NCBI GenBank assembly: GCA_001972305.1
Contig: BDDD01002878.1
Span: 63,468 to 127,467 of the forward strand
Length of the DNA: 64,000 bases
Origin: Cephalotus follicularis
Taxonomy: Eukaryota; Streptophyta; Magnoliopsida; Oxalidales; Cephalotaceae
Direction of reading: 5' to 3'
In this document: positions 22,989-34,227 of the stretch, in pieces
Layout: every line of letters starts with the position of its first letter
Position numbering within the stretch: the stretch's first letter is position 1
Program-made: the position numbers and the translations under genes
Notes under the pieces: model-generated
Told to the model about the DNA's origin: nothing
What the model saw: the letters and a program-made list of their open reading frames with translations, nothing else
Database searches by the model: none

Positions 22989-24561
22989 CGGCTTACCAAA
23001 ATCCTATGCCATAAATGGACTAAGGTATGTAGGGTGTAGAAGAAAAACTTAAACATACAAACATGGCAGCGGAAGAACACCAGACAAAAGAAAAATAGTC
23101 CATTATGGCATGACCACAAGCCACATGGATCACCACATCAACACTTTAATTGAAAAGATGTCACCATTGCATTCAATGGTGACATGCCAGCAAAGCAATA
23201 AGAGAGGGAGGCAAAGGGATGTACCAAAAGGGTGTTGGCTCCTCCTTTCATTGCCGGTTCAAGCTTGAGAAGACTCCCTCAAATGCTTCCAAAGTCCCTG
23301 GTCCAACAACTACTCCCAACCAGCAAGAACACAATAAAATCAGGCTGTGTTTTTCACTCTCTCTTCTTCACAATGCTCACAAAGGGTGCATTGGTGTTGA
23401 CACGGATTGTCAATGTCAATCCACCCTAGATAAGCTAAAATGCTTGATGTATAATCACAAAAGTAATGCCAAGAGAACCAGAAAATGCACTCCCATTTTG
23501 CCCAGCAAAAAGCCCTTGACCAAAAAAATGCTCTCCTAGAATGCCTTATGCTAGCCCCATTTCTCTCTCTCTCTTGCTCAACCTCACCTCCACTACTTGA
23601 TCATGTTCCTCCCTCTAAGGGATCATGGAACCATGATCTGATAACATGATTCCCATCATGCTAAGTGGGGAGAAAACTATTGGTAGTGGGAGTTAGTGGG
23701 AGAGAGAAAACATGTGCACGATATTGTCCACCCAGGGTACCCATGTCGCGCACAAAGCGTCGACGCCTTCCAATAAGCGTCGGCGCCTACCAATAAGCGT
23801 CGACGCTTATATGTAATAACACTATATGTTTCAAGTGTTAAGCGTCGACGCTTTCCCAGAAGGCATCAACGCTTTGTCTAATGATACGCGTTGATGCTTT
23901 CCAAAAGGTGTCGACGCTTAGACAAGCTGGTTAGGCAAAAAGAGTCTAACTCATATAATCCCTTTGAATATTGATTAAGTAAGATCAAACAAATATGTTA
24001 CCATAAAATGTAGGATCCTCTTAACAGATATTTGACACCAAGACTTAATATGACCAACATATTAAAGAACTAATCATTATTGGGCAGGGACCCTTCAAAA
24101 TCTTGGTTAAAATCGGAGGTGTTCATAAACTACCGAAATACCCCTAGGGTTCGATTTAGCCACTCTAAATGGTCCCAGACCAATTTATATGCTCTCGGAA
24201 TAATATCTAATATTATCCATATGGAAAATTAATCTAATTGATTTTTCCATAATCTATTACATACCTCTTTAACCCTAGATTTTCTAAGTCGTCGGTACAC
24301 GTGTACTATAATCCTTTGTCATGCTTGGCCCCGATTGAGGTCTAGGGTAAGGATATGTGTCAACCCTAGATAATACCTCAATGGATAAAATATCTGATCA
24401 TTACTAGGACCTTTGGTAAACTCTCCAAAAATCTAATTTCTTGTCTACCTCAACCTTGGCCTAGGATTTCATAAGTCCAAAGTATAATCATATAATAATA
24501 GAGCCGATCACCTTCGCTCAGGTGTAACAATCCCATATTCCATACTCACTTATATTCGTAC
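22989..24561 (-). mobile_element. Inverted copia LTR fragment
   Basis: Reverse-complement homology to the copia-2 5' LTR: 24060-24560 matches 14960-14400, and 23400-23450 resembles 15535-15565. It contains a GTCGAC-core cluster at 23754-23922. Neither LTR end is identifiable. Open frames in 23219-23539 are shadows without homology. Confidence 0.6.
23754..23922. repeat. GTCGAC-core palindrome cluster with near-tandem 20-bp period
   Basis: The first units are almost tandem: aagcgtcgacgccttccaat, aagcgtcggcgcctaccaat, aagcgtcgacgcttat. Four more diverged units follow (aagcgtcgacgctttccc, ggcatcaacgcttt, cgcgttgatgctttcc, ggtgtcgacgctta). This is the clearest view of a repeat unit with decamer plus spacer. 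Confidence 0.88.
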
Positions 24562-25831
24562 CGACTGGGGAAGCTTGGCAGTCGACTAATCACAAAGGCC
24601 AGCTGACTACACAAAACAGACTGCAGGCAGTCGACTGGTTCATAGATTCAGTCGACTACACAACCCAAGACAGTCGACTGTGTTCATATGGCAGTCGACT
24701 GTTCATCCAATCCAGCCGACTGTCCACAAGAACAACCGACTGTTCTGGACGACAGAACAGTAGGAAACTAGACAATTTCATGCAGAAAATGGTTCCAATA
24801 AGTACAACACTAAACCAGAGACACATGGACATAATTATACGACCATATATGACATTTAGATGTCATAGAAACACAGAATTGACATAGGAATATCTGGACA
24901 GTGGCTTAACTTTCAAGAGGAAGCAAGAAGACATGCATACATATATGTCCAGATTACTGTCTATTATAATATGCAGACTTTACAACTAAATTATGACATG
25001 TCTAAGGTGTATAAAATGTGTTGACAGTCTTACCAATACCATGACAGAACATATTAACATAGGAATTAAAACCAATGGACAATAAGCACATAAAACTGAA
25101 ATTATGACATTGAAGCAAATCCATCAGTAGGGAACGAATTTAACTAACCTGTAAGGTATTAAGAACACAGAAACAACAAGAATACACAATTTCACTGGTC
25201 AAACAACTGTACAGAAGAAGGACAAGAAAACAAAACAAGGAGTACATACATGCTTAACAAACTAGAAGAATTCAACCCAAAAGAACAACCAAAGGATTGA
25301 GATTACCTCTTCAGACTTAAGGAAACGATTACACAGCAGATTACACAGACTCCTCAAAGCAGAATAGGAAGTGGCAGGCAGTGGAACATGGATGACATAC
25401 ACACAAGAATAAAGCTCTTTTAAACATGATAGAAAGAGAAATTTGAGGGATGAATAAGGAAGAAAGGAGACAAGAATCGGTTGAATATGGAAGAGAGAGC
25501 TTCGGGAGAGGAGGGAAAGAAAAGGAAAGAAGAGAAGAAAGAAGAAAGAAAAGGAAAAAACAAGAAAAGAAAGAAATAATTTAAAATAAATAAATTAAAA
25601 TGGATTAAAAGTATTTTAAAATAAAAAGGAATAAAGTTTGATTAATGAATTAAAAACCCAAACCCAACATAGCATAACATATCCAAATATTTAGGCTGGT
25701 ATTAAACATACCAAATCACATAGGCCCAAAACATAGGGCAACTGGACATTTAAAATCAACAAAATTAAAAGTCCAAAAACAAATACGTAAAAAGTCCGTA
25801 AAACACATTTACGAACGAGCAGGGTATTACA
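24562..25831 (-). mobile_element. Truncated gypsy LTR, minus orientation
   Basis: The minus strand starts TGTAATACCCTGCTCGTTCG at 25831, matching the starts at 34888 and 55760. The expected LTR end (GGGGTGTTACA) is missing on the left, so it is truncated near 24562. It includes a purine-only-like tract (25499-25577), matching the pyrimidine tract of the related plus-strand LTRs, and a CAGTCGACTG cluster at its inner end. Confidence 0.75.
24579..24742. repeat. GTCGAC-core palindrome cluster, CAGTCGACTG type
   Basis: Five GTCGAC cores in cagtcgact(g/a) context plus cagccgactg, caaccgactg and ccagctgact variants, spaced 17-30 bp. Spacers are unrelated to those at 7657-7790 although the decamer is the same. 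Confidence 0.88.
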
Positions 25832-25836
25832 GGGAC

Positions 25837-26463
25837 ATTGTCAAGAGTATAAGGTACCTAAGAGAGACTCTGGAAACTTTCTTGACATATGGAGAAGATT
25901 GTGAATTGAAACTGAATAGTTAGAACAACTCTAGTTTCAACTATGATCTAGATGATCACAGATCCATTTCAGGATATCTGTTGGTCCTAAATGGAAGTAC
26001 TGTGTGAGTTGGAGGAGTTTGAAGCAGTAGAAGACTGAAGACTCCATCAGAGAATGAAAGTATATTGCAACCTGTGATACCGATAATGGTAGTTGGTTTG
26101 GATACGGAAGCTCATTTCTGAACTTTATATAGATTCCATACGTCAGTTGTCCAGTTGTGGTGACTGTGGCGTCGATGGGGGCCGTTGCACAAGGTATGGA
26201 ACCGAGACTCATCACCGCCCAAACATATACATCGCTGGTATCATTTGATCATGGAGATCATAGATGAATGTAACGTCTCAAAAGAGATGTTATTGAGGAA
26301 ATAAAAGAGACATCACAAAGTATATGTCACATAGACAGAGTCGCACAATGGAAGCAAACTTAGCAGACCCATAGACCAAAGCCATGAACAGTACTCAACA
26401 GGCAAGAAAGTGCAATATGCCTAGGCTATAGGTCTTCGTGGCTGGTAGGGCCAAGTGGGAGAT
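25837..26463 (+). pseudogene. Copia-3 RT/RNase H 3' remnant and polypurine tract
   Basis: A decayed reading gives an IVK-I-YL-like RT end, DDHRSISGYLLVLNG (RNase H) near 25945, and the terminal LIMEIIDECNVSKE-like segment near 26250. Many stops and shifts are present. AGTGGGAGAT at 26454-26463 is the polypurine tract, directly followed by the LTR. The region is related to copia-2 by sequence but is a separate insertion. Confidence 0.75.
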
Positions 26464-28921
26464 TGTTAGATTGGGGTGTCCCTGCAAGCCACGAGAAGGA
26501 TGCAGCCATATGTATTTACAAATGATACACTCTTGAATCATTCATTCTTAGTTCCATTCATGTTCAATTGTGCACATTCAGTAACAATTGGCATCCGCTA
26601 TATGCATCATCCCAAACCATCGACACGGATCAGTTCATCACCAAGTCAACTGAATACACATATAGTGACCTATCACCCTAGGGGTTTGATCTCATGCCTA
26701 GGAGGTTATAAGAATGAGATCCCTACTCCCTTCTGACAAAAGTTCCAAGACATAGGTTCACTTTCTTAGGGCAATTGATGAACTGCAAATTCTTGTCGTG
26801 TTATGCTTGCTTTGAGTGATAGTAGAGGATGGATTAACTCATTGCCATTTGGGTTTACCCTAAAGCTAGTGTGGTGTACGTGCCATGAGGCATGACACTA
26901 AACTGACCCAACATAGGAACCCTATTTACAGAGTCAACACCTTTGTCAATAGGATTCCTATTGTCTCGGTAGTGCATAGTCAAAGGACTAGTTGATCATA
27001 CATGATTGGCGTTGTATCCTTAGACCTAAGCAGCTAGCATGCATTGTGTAGTAACTTCTTGGATTTGATTTCCGCCTTCCCTGGCACTAGCCACGTGTTG
27101 GAAAAAGGGTTGTCTTTGGGCCATGCATTGTCATGTATGGACGAGTGCGCAAAATGGGATCATCACACCCGTGTTGATGGGTTATAGGCTCTAAAACATC
27201 TATGACCATTGAAGACTTAAAGTCTCGGCCGACCACTTGGGAGGATGGGAACGAGAGGTTTCATGGGATGTCTCCTAATAGTCTCAATGCATTCATAGAA
27301 TTATAGTTATCGCAGTTTTATCTCGGGTTGACGTTACTCCAAACCCTAGACTGCGGTCGGAGTTGAAGATGATGAGGGATATATGACACATACACCAACG
27401 ACAGTGATAAAGCACTGGGGAACTGGCTAAAAATTGATAGAAATTGTGTACATGGATCCAGGGGTGATTCGGAGATCACACCGGGGTTATGTGATAATCA
27501 AGGACTATCAGGACGGTCGTACCAGAATCATGGGATTTTTAGGAAAATTATCATTGTTCAGGAATTTCACCAGGCTTCTGGGTCCTGCCTGATTTTGGAA
27601 CAGGTTGATATGTCGGTAGACATGTCATTTAGTGAAACGATGGTGTCTAAGAGAGATGTTACTTTGCTAGTGAATATTTCATTTGCTGAACATATAGTTC
27701 AAGCATTACCATAATGAAATGTTCCGAGCAAAGGGTTGTTTATTTCCACTAGCAAGTGCATTTGGGTATTTGTTTGGGGAGAGAGCTTAAGGACTTAGAG
27801 TTTATTGGGCATAGGATTCACCATCCAATATGGGCCAAAATTGGGCCTTAAAATTCCTATGAAGAGACTGGCCGAAAGAGTGCACACAATGGCCCATGTG
27901 TAAATAAACTAGCCCACCATAGTTGACTAGTTCAACTTTGTGTTTAACACTTCATTTGGCCGATTTTTTTTTGGGCTTCTTTTGTCCCGTTTCTTGGCCA
28001 TCCTTGAGGTTCAAAATGAAGAGAAAAAACATGTTAAATGAATGAGCTTGGATGGCAAGCAAAAGGAGTTGAAAAGTCTAAAGGATATTTAACACATGTC
28101 TTAAGATTTTTTTAACACACATGACTCTGTCATTCTTTTCTATTCCAACCCGTGGGATTCTCTTTCTTTCTCTCTTCCTTATCTTGCTGTGTTCTTCTCT
28201 TATTTTAGAGAAAAACTAAAGAGCTTTCTGCTCTTGAAAAGACGAGAACAAATCAACCTCATTTTATCCTCCAATCTCACAATAGGTGGATATAGTTTGA
28301 ACCATGCATCATATCTTTCCTTATGGTGAGTTTTAGTTTACAAATTAAACACTTTAGCCTCCGTCCTTCATATATCTTTGAGGTAGCAAGCTCTTGAAGA
28401 AAATTGGAGAAGATGGAACCTTGAAACAAAGTATAGAGGGAGCACATGAAGAAGGGAGTGGAAGACCTAGGTGATGGTTTGTAATCCTTCCTATTTTAGG
28501 GTTTGATTTTGTGTGTTTTGGGGCATGAGCATTTCGGGTTTTGGGTAAGGGTTTATAACCCTAGCGAAACCCTAATGTTTCTTTGAGGAAAACCTAGAAA
28601 ATCCTAAGGGTTTTTGTTGCTAGGGTTTGGGTTTTAGGAGGTTGTGGTGCTAGGGTTTGGTGTGTAACCCTAGTCCATGTAATTGATGAATATGTTGGGT
28701 TAGTGAATTCCCATTGCTCCAACTCGTGCCCTGGATGCTTGTAATGTTTAATTGGTTCATTTGAAAGCTACATTAGAGATCCTTGGACCTAATGGAACAA
28801 TTAAGGGCATAGGTTTTTAGGAAATCTCATTTCTTGGAGACTTTATAAATGAAAAATTTTAAAATATCACCTTGAACCCTAATGTGCATAAATGTTCTCT
28901 TCCGCATAGAGCCTTTCCAAC
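26464..28921 (+). mobile_element. Copia-3 3' LTR
   Basis: Starts TGTTAGATTGGGG right after a polypurine tract. It shares its first kilobase with 21818-22800 and its later half (telo-box-rich 28490-28680) with the reverse complement of 44160-44560. The end is placed at CCAACA (28921) by analogy with other copia LTR ends; this boundary is tentative. About 2.46 kb. Confidence 0.65.
28490..28680. promoter_or_regulatory. Telo-box cluster in copia-3 LTR
   Basis: About seven copies of AGGGTTT/AAACCCTA-type motifs in 190 bp, on both strands. Telo-boxes in plants are known binding sites for telomere-repeat-binding proteins and occur near the transcription start of growth-related genes. Their role in the LTR is inferred. 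Confidence 0.5.
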
Positions 28922-29380
28922 AGGAAGATCCCTGAACGGAATGTTAAAGGCCGAAAACCAAACTACCGAAAGAGAAAGACAACATAAGATGTATATGCCA
29001 AGGCCCGCTTAAAGAAGGAAAGGCCCAAAGGCTAAGCCCCAATAAGAATACCCACCAGCCTCAAGCACCTAGCCTCTACATTTGAGAAGGCCCAAAACTG
29101 AAGGCCTAAACGAACAACCCAAAGGGAATGAAGTTAGAATTGAACCTTATGTGCTGCTCGAAGAGGATAGTGTCATCTTCATCCCCGACAGAGGTCTATC
29201 AGGACGCCACTTCCTAGAGACAGCCTCAAAACGAAGATAATGGATAACTCACACGGAGAACCACAACCTCAGAACCAAACCAATACCTTTGCATCGAACA
29301 CCTTCTAACAAAAAGACTAGATACAAAAGATACATCCGGTACACCCCTTGGTTAAACAAGAACCAATGGCAACCAAGACC
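28922..29380 (+). pseudogene. Possible 5' part of a gypsy gag region (host of the middle block)
   Basis: No firm domain. It is placed here because AGACC at 29376-29380 recurs at 41496-41500, beyond which a recognisable gypsy gag continues. A weakly coding-like, proline/glutamine-rich reading (for example PQPQNQTN) is visible near 29270. Treat as unassigned if the TSD reading is wrong. Confidence 0.3.
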
Positions 29381-29986
29381 TGCTATAGTAGTCTCATGCG
29401 CAAATAGATCCTAGAGAGATTATCACCGAAGGGACAACAATAGATCACAAAGAAATCCTAGTGCTAAGACTCACGAAACGACGACTTAACTCTTATTTCT
29501 AAGAAAGAAAACAAGTACATTTAAGGCATTCAAAGGAAATGAAAAACTCATTAAAGCAAAACGCAGCTAAGAGCATAATGGCATATGATAGCAAATTGTC
29601 GTACCCATGGGCACGTAGCACATAATATCAAAAGAAAACCTAGAGAGAAGGGAGAGCTTCTCTCACTAAGGGCCCTAACACAATCTTATGTTCACTTTGA
29701 AGTATTAACAAAAAACAAAAGATCAAGAGAAGGAGAAGGAGAAGAAGAAGATAGTAACACTTACTCTTAAAGTTCTTTAACTCCTAATCTTTTCAATAAA
29801 CTATCAGCTTCAAGGCACTTTGATGGGTGGCAAAGCTATGCCACCTCAAAGAGGATCCACACCAATAGAGAATAAGATAGTAACACTTACTCTTAAACTT
29901 CTTTAACTCCTAATCTTTTCAATAAAACATCAACTTCAAGGCACTTTGATGGGTGGCAAAGCTTTGCCACCTTAAAGAGGATTTAC
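29381..29986 (-). mobile_element. Coding-free element, far part of the left LTR (tentative)
   Basis: Placed in the LTR only through the AGACC flank and its continuity with 32076. It contains two tandem copies of a ~128-bp unit (29747-29985). No open frame has homology. Confidence 0.4.
29747..29985. repeat. Tandem ~128-bp duplication with a 20-bp palindrome
   Basis: The segment gatagtaacacttactctta ... ggcaaagctatgccacc...aaagagga occurs twice, at about 29750-29872 and 29877-29985. The second copy holds the perfect palindrome GGTGGCAAAGCTTTGCCACC (29952-29971); the first copy has one central change. Confidence 0.85.
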
Positions 29987-32075
29987 TGTCAGGACCCATT
30001 TACGCTAACTCTATGGGACACGTGTCCTGCCGGGGATGGCGCTGCTTTGGCCAACAACCCACTCAAACTGAAACTGCCCGACGAGCTATCTTAAAACTCT
30101 CCAGGAACCTATAGCTAAAAAAGCTCATGGAGAAGGCCTGGGCTAAACGCGCAACAAGCATAAACCTAAAACCTCGGAAGAGAGCATGGACGTTCAACTC
30201 ACACGCTCACTTACCAACCTGTGGACAAAGATGCCCGGGGAGAGCGCCATGTGCACCGCACCTGCTCACTTAAACACCAGCAAACAAAACATGCCCGGGG
30301 AGAGGTGCACGCATGCCCCACGTGCCCCCTTAAACACCCCTGGGGACACACACAATGTCCCCCGGCACCCCTGCTCATCACAACAACACTAGCATCAAAA
30401 CACACAACATAACTCACACCTGGGGGAAAACCAACATAAGCGCCTGAAGAGAAACCCACACAAGCCTCACAAGATCACTTAACTCCACACTTGAGACCAA
30501 GCATACATATATTATCCCACGGTGAACAACCTCCTCTGCACGTCCCTAAGGATCACATAACAAAACAGACATCAAACACACCATTTAACTTAAAACATAA
30601 GGCACTTAACTTATAACTCGTCACGGGACTTACTCTAACATGGCACCCCTGACCACTCTCTCCAGGGACACCTTCCCTGCTCCCTTGCCAAGGCCCAACA
30701 TCATCATCACACTGGGGACACCCTGCCTCCCTGGGGTAAAGCTCTTTAAACATAACCCGTGCTCCCAAGCATAAACATACCCGAGGAGAACAACTAAGCT
30801 AGAACTGGCTTTTCTTTGCTGTACTTGCTTTGCTGTTTACATAAATATACTTGCAAACTTATAGTGGCCTGAGCTGAGCTGGTCTAGGCTGAAGCCTGCC
30901 GGTTACATAATATATTTGCCAACTTATAGTGGCCTGAGCTGAGCTGGGCAGTTCACCTGTCGAGAATCCCATGGTTCTCATATGGACTTGCTATTTCTTT
31001 GCTTTGCTTGCTTGCTGCTTAGCACTTGAGATATATTGGGCTGGGGACTAAAAGTCCGAGGACAAGGTCCTCCTCTAGAAAACCTACTGAAAGGCTCTAT
31101 ATACTACTATATCTAATAACTTAGCTCAACTGTACTCACCGCTATACATTGTCCTAACAACAATGCAAGGTGATCCAGGTATGGAACCCGGGGACAGACT
31201 CACTCAACCTCTCATACTGTTATGATAGGCTAAGGAGGAAGGAGCTTGTACATGTGTGTTCGGCTGCACTCACCCTGTACACTGTCCTAGCCACAATGTA
31301 AGGAGATCCAGGTAGGACTCGGGGCCAAACTTGCTCAACAACCCATCATAGACAATAGGTACGCTAAGGAGGGGGGTGAACACGTGCACGTTACCTCATC
31401 CGTGGATGAAACGATATAAGGGATACATAACATCTTGCTCTAGGATCTGGGAACACTCCAGTCAAAAAGAATGGTTGACATAAGACATTAGGGAAAACAA
31501 CTTCCCATCATAACTCACTCACTCAAACTGAAGCTAAGGGGAAGGATTCTCAAAGAACATAAGATGAACAATAAAATGCTTTAAAAGAAAGGATGTCCCA
31601 CTCACAATTCTTGCTACTTCCTTGGACGTTAACGTCCCTTCTTCTCTGCTACTCTCTTCCTCTACCTTGTCTGCTTCTTTCCTTTACCGTGTCTGCTTCT
31701 TCCACTACTGTGCTCGGAAAGCTTCAACTGCTACTAGTCCAGGTGCAAGAACGATGAAGAAGAAGAAAAAAACTAGACTCTCTCTCTGTAAAACTCTCTA
31801 ACCTGCAGAAGCTAGAAGAAAGGAATGACCATATCTTAAGATATCTCACACTAATCCCAACTTAAGCCATCTTTTGTCTTGGAAGTTGGAATCTTCCTCA
31901 AGAAGCTTTGCATAAAAGTCCTTCAACTTCCATAATTCTCACTTAAACCTTGGCTTAACATATCCTTCTCTTATCCATTATTACACATAAGCTCAAAAGA
32001 CAAAATCATCATATCATATAACCGGAAAAAAAAAGAACTCTTAAATCCCCAAAAGGTACGGGGTATTACATTTAC
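29982..32075 (-). mobile_element. Solo gypsy-type LTR (29987-32070) with TSD TTTAC
   Basis: TTTAC is found at 29982-29986 and 32071-32075. The minus strand starts TGTAATACCCCGTACC and ends GGTCCTGACA. It is GC-richer than neighbouring LTRs and contains its own repeats: two copies around 30235-30350, two of a ~70-bp unit (30830-30955) and two of a ~130-bp unit (31131-31390). It has no GTCGAC cluster. Short open frames here show no homology. Confidence 0.88.
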
Positions 32076-33428
32076 ACCAAGAGAGAAGCAAGAGAGTGCG
32101 TAGGGAGAGAACTACAATTTTGTCCAAAAGAGAAAGAAGAACCAAGGAAGAGATGCTAGTCCCTAAATGCCTTAGTCTATTTTCTCCTTTAAGTGAAATG
32201 AACTCTTAAAATCTTAACTAGCGTAACACTTAGTATATACACTATGTTAGGACCGAGGCTTACTACCTTTGACTTGACTTGGTCACAGGTAGACAAGTGA
32301 CATAAAATGGCCATGTTATTAATCCCATTAATCTTATAAAGCCTATCTCATAAGCTTGATTTAATTACACTAATCACATTAGAATAATTAATCCTCTCTC
32401 TTCGTTTCTCTTGAATTCTCACACTTGTATTGTGTGTGACTCTATGGGTTCATAATTACGCTGACCTTAGGATTAATCGTAACACTTAACGATTCTCTGA
32501 TTAGTCATTTCTAATCGCCTTAAAAACTTCTAATTGAGATAAAAGAATTAAACCCTTTTTTTAATTCTTTGTTACGTGTGATTAATAATCAATTAATCTC
32601 GGTTATCCTACTAATCAATATCAATATCTAGCAATGCGTATTGAGCCCTAGGTACAATGAATATAATCTTGAACCTATAACTCTAGTTACAGGTACGTAT
32701 AATCCCTCCACCGATAATGTTTGAATTAAACCCAGGGCAAGGAACATGTCAGGCCTTAATAGTATATTCATTAAAATGATATCATAGGTAATTAGAAACC
32801 ACAATCAAATTAGAAACTCTTTCTAATTAATTAATCTATGATATTGGAATCAACATTCCAATACATTTTCATCGTGGCCAAGAAATCTTAAAGTTAATAA
32901 CCCTCAGGATAAACTTCATTTACTGGGAGTGGTAGATTCCGTATTGCTCACTCACATATCTCCATGCATAATCTACCATGCCCAACTAATACTCATCGTA
33001 GTTAGAAGATGTACTTAAGTATTATGAAAGCATGATATCTTATACAGAAAACCTCTAGTGGTCGCTCAGGTCTAGGACCCCTCACACTGCTGTAATACAA
33101 AAAGTCTGTCTGACATGTAAGTAAAACTCCATACAGGACTTCTTACTACGAACCACTTCAGTGAACTCATAATATAATGAGCACACATGTGTATTCCATA
33201 TAGTCACTACATGATGACTTGTGAGAATAGTCAACCTCTTTAACGAGCTGGCATACAACGTGCTAGTCTATCCGGCTTACATATGTCCATGTATGTAATC
33301 CTATGACTAGGAAGGTTCTATAATAAAGCTTATCGATGTGCTAAGTCTCACAGCATGATCTCATTATGATCTTAGCCATAATACTTTATTCTATAGATAT
33401 TCATAGATTATATATATATATATATGAA
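32076..33428 (-). mobile_element. Coding-free element, left (3') LTR, main part
   Basis: From about 32215 it aligns with the right LTR (40200-41389), including the conserved blocks around gtgtgtgactctatgggttc (32435) and catgatctcattatgatctt (33350). The alignment continues up to ATGAA at 33424-33428, is interrupted by the 688-bp gene fragment, and resumes at 34117. Confidence 0.75.
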
Positions 33429-33991
33429 TTGTCTGGATCAGCCTTAGTTAACAAAGGGAAAATGACCCTCTCCTCCATCTGGGCATGTTCCAACATCACC
33501 TCCAACAACACTGAGTAAAACTCCTCAAACTTCCTCACCTCCATCCGAGGACTCCCCACAGCCGGATCCACCGACCACAGACCTCCACGTGTCGACAGAT
33601 CCTCAGTCCACCTCACAAAGCACCCCAAATGAACGACAATGCTACTGTGCTGCAACCAAGCCACTCTTACGACCAACGGCGTGGTCTCCTCCAACGATTC
33701 ATTGCTGTCCTTGAACCTCGGTTCTGGGAACCTAGACTCGATCAAGCGGAGCATGGCCTCCCGTCCGCCCGAAACGGTCTCCGTCCCGATGGAGACGGCG
33801 GGCCTCTCGTACCCCGGCAGGATTCGGTAGCTCGCGTACTTGTATTCGAGAGCGAACCGGATGTAGGTCGTGAGGAGGCAACCCTCCGGTCCTGAGCGTA
33901 GGTCGACGACGATGGAGTTCCTGATGTTGTCGTAAGGAGCTATCCCAGCTGTCGATCTCCTATTCTTGGAGCCACGCAAACAGTTTCCCAT
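33429..33991 (-). pseudogene. 5' coding fragment of a hemerythrin-like (HHE) plant protein
   Basis: ATG at 33991 opens an uninterrupted frame. About 183 codons are gene-derived; the last residues before the stop at 33401 (YIYIYNL) come from LTR (TA)n sequence. It starts MGNCLRGSKN, has a thioredoxin/GST-N-like first part (YIRFALEYK ... ILPGYERPAVSIGTETVSGG), then SVDPAVGSPRMEVRKFEEFY and the hemerythrin-type LEHAQMEERVIFPLL. Plant HHE proteins of this kind bind di-iron or related cations through His/Glu residues in four helices; here the first His/Glu helices are present and the remainder is missing. GC content is visibly higher than in the LTR on both sides. No stops or shifts occur, so capture is recent, selected or lucky. 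Family assignment is by motif recall, not search. Confidence 0.65.
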
Positions 33992-34039
33992 CGTTCATTC
34001 GATTGATTAAAGCTGCAGAGATACATATATATGGCAACG

Positions 34040-34086
34040 TGTTTATAAGGAGGAGTGTAGAGCAAGAAAGCAAAAGAGAATTATTG
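34040..34086 (-). promoter_or_regulatory. Core promoter carried with the gene fragment
   Basis: The minus strand has CTTATAAACACG (TATA-like, about 34040-34050), preceded by a pyrimidine-rich patch (ttctcttttgctttcttgc, about 34060-34082), about 55 bp upstream of the ATG. Spacing suits a plant TATA promoter with a very short leader. Activity is unknown. Confidence 0.45.
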
Positions 34087-34116
34087 TTTGTTTTGAGGGT
34101 AAAGCTTGTAAACTAA

Positions 34117-34227
34117 ATGAATAGGTTTAATTGATTAATATAAAGAACATCCTTTATAAAACTATAATGTTTATTACAAACTATTGTTATTACAAGATAA
34201 CCTGGCTTACAGGACTTATCCCTAACA
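34117..34227 (-). mobile_element. Coding-free element, start of left (3') LTR
   Basis: Aligns with 41385-41495 (attgattaatataaagaa... and ...acaagataac(c/t)tggctt). The minus-strand LTR start TGTTAGGGATAAG is at 34227. Confidence 0.75.

Larger units (their letters stand above)
33429..34116 (-). other. 688-bp host-gene segment inserted in an LTR, flanked by ATGAA(T)
   Basis: ATGAAT lies at both junctions (33424-33429 and 34117-34122). The aligned right LTR has a single ATGAA (41385-41389) with no insert. The segment contains about 125 bp upstream of the ATG and about 560 bp of coding sequence. It has no poly(A), no clear terminal inverted repeats and no LTR ends, so neither an ordinary retrogene nor a typical DNA transposon fits. 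Confidence 0.8.

Noticed and set aside
24557-25836. TSD for the LTR 24562-25831
   Set aside because: CCGAC and GGGAC disagree and the LTR lacks its terminal GGGGTGTTACA, so it is treated as truncated.
33401-33991. Complete small host gene of 196 codons
   Set aside because: The last codons come from (TA)n LTR sequence and the HHE domain is cut short. LTR homology continues on both sides, so it is an inserted fragment.
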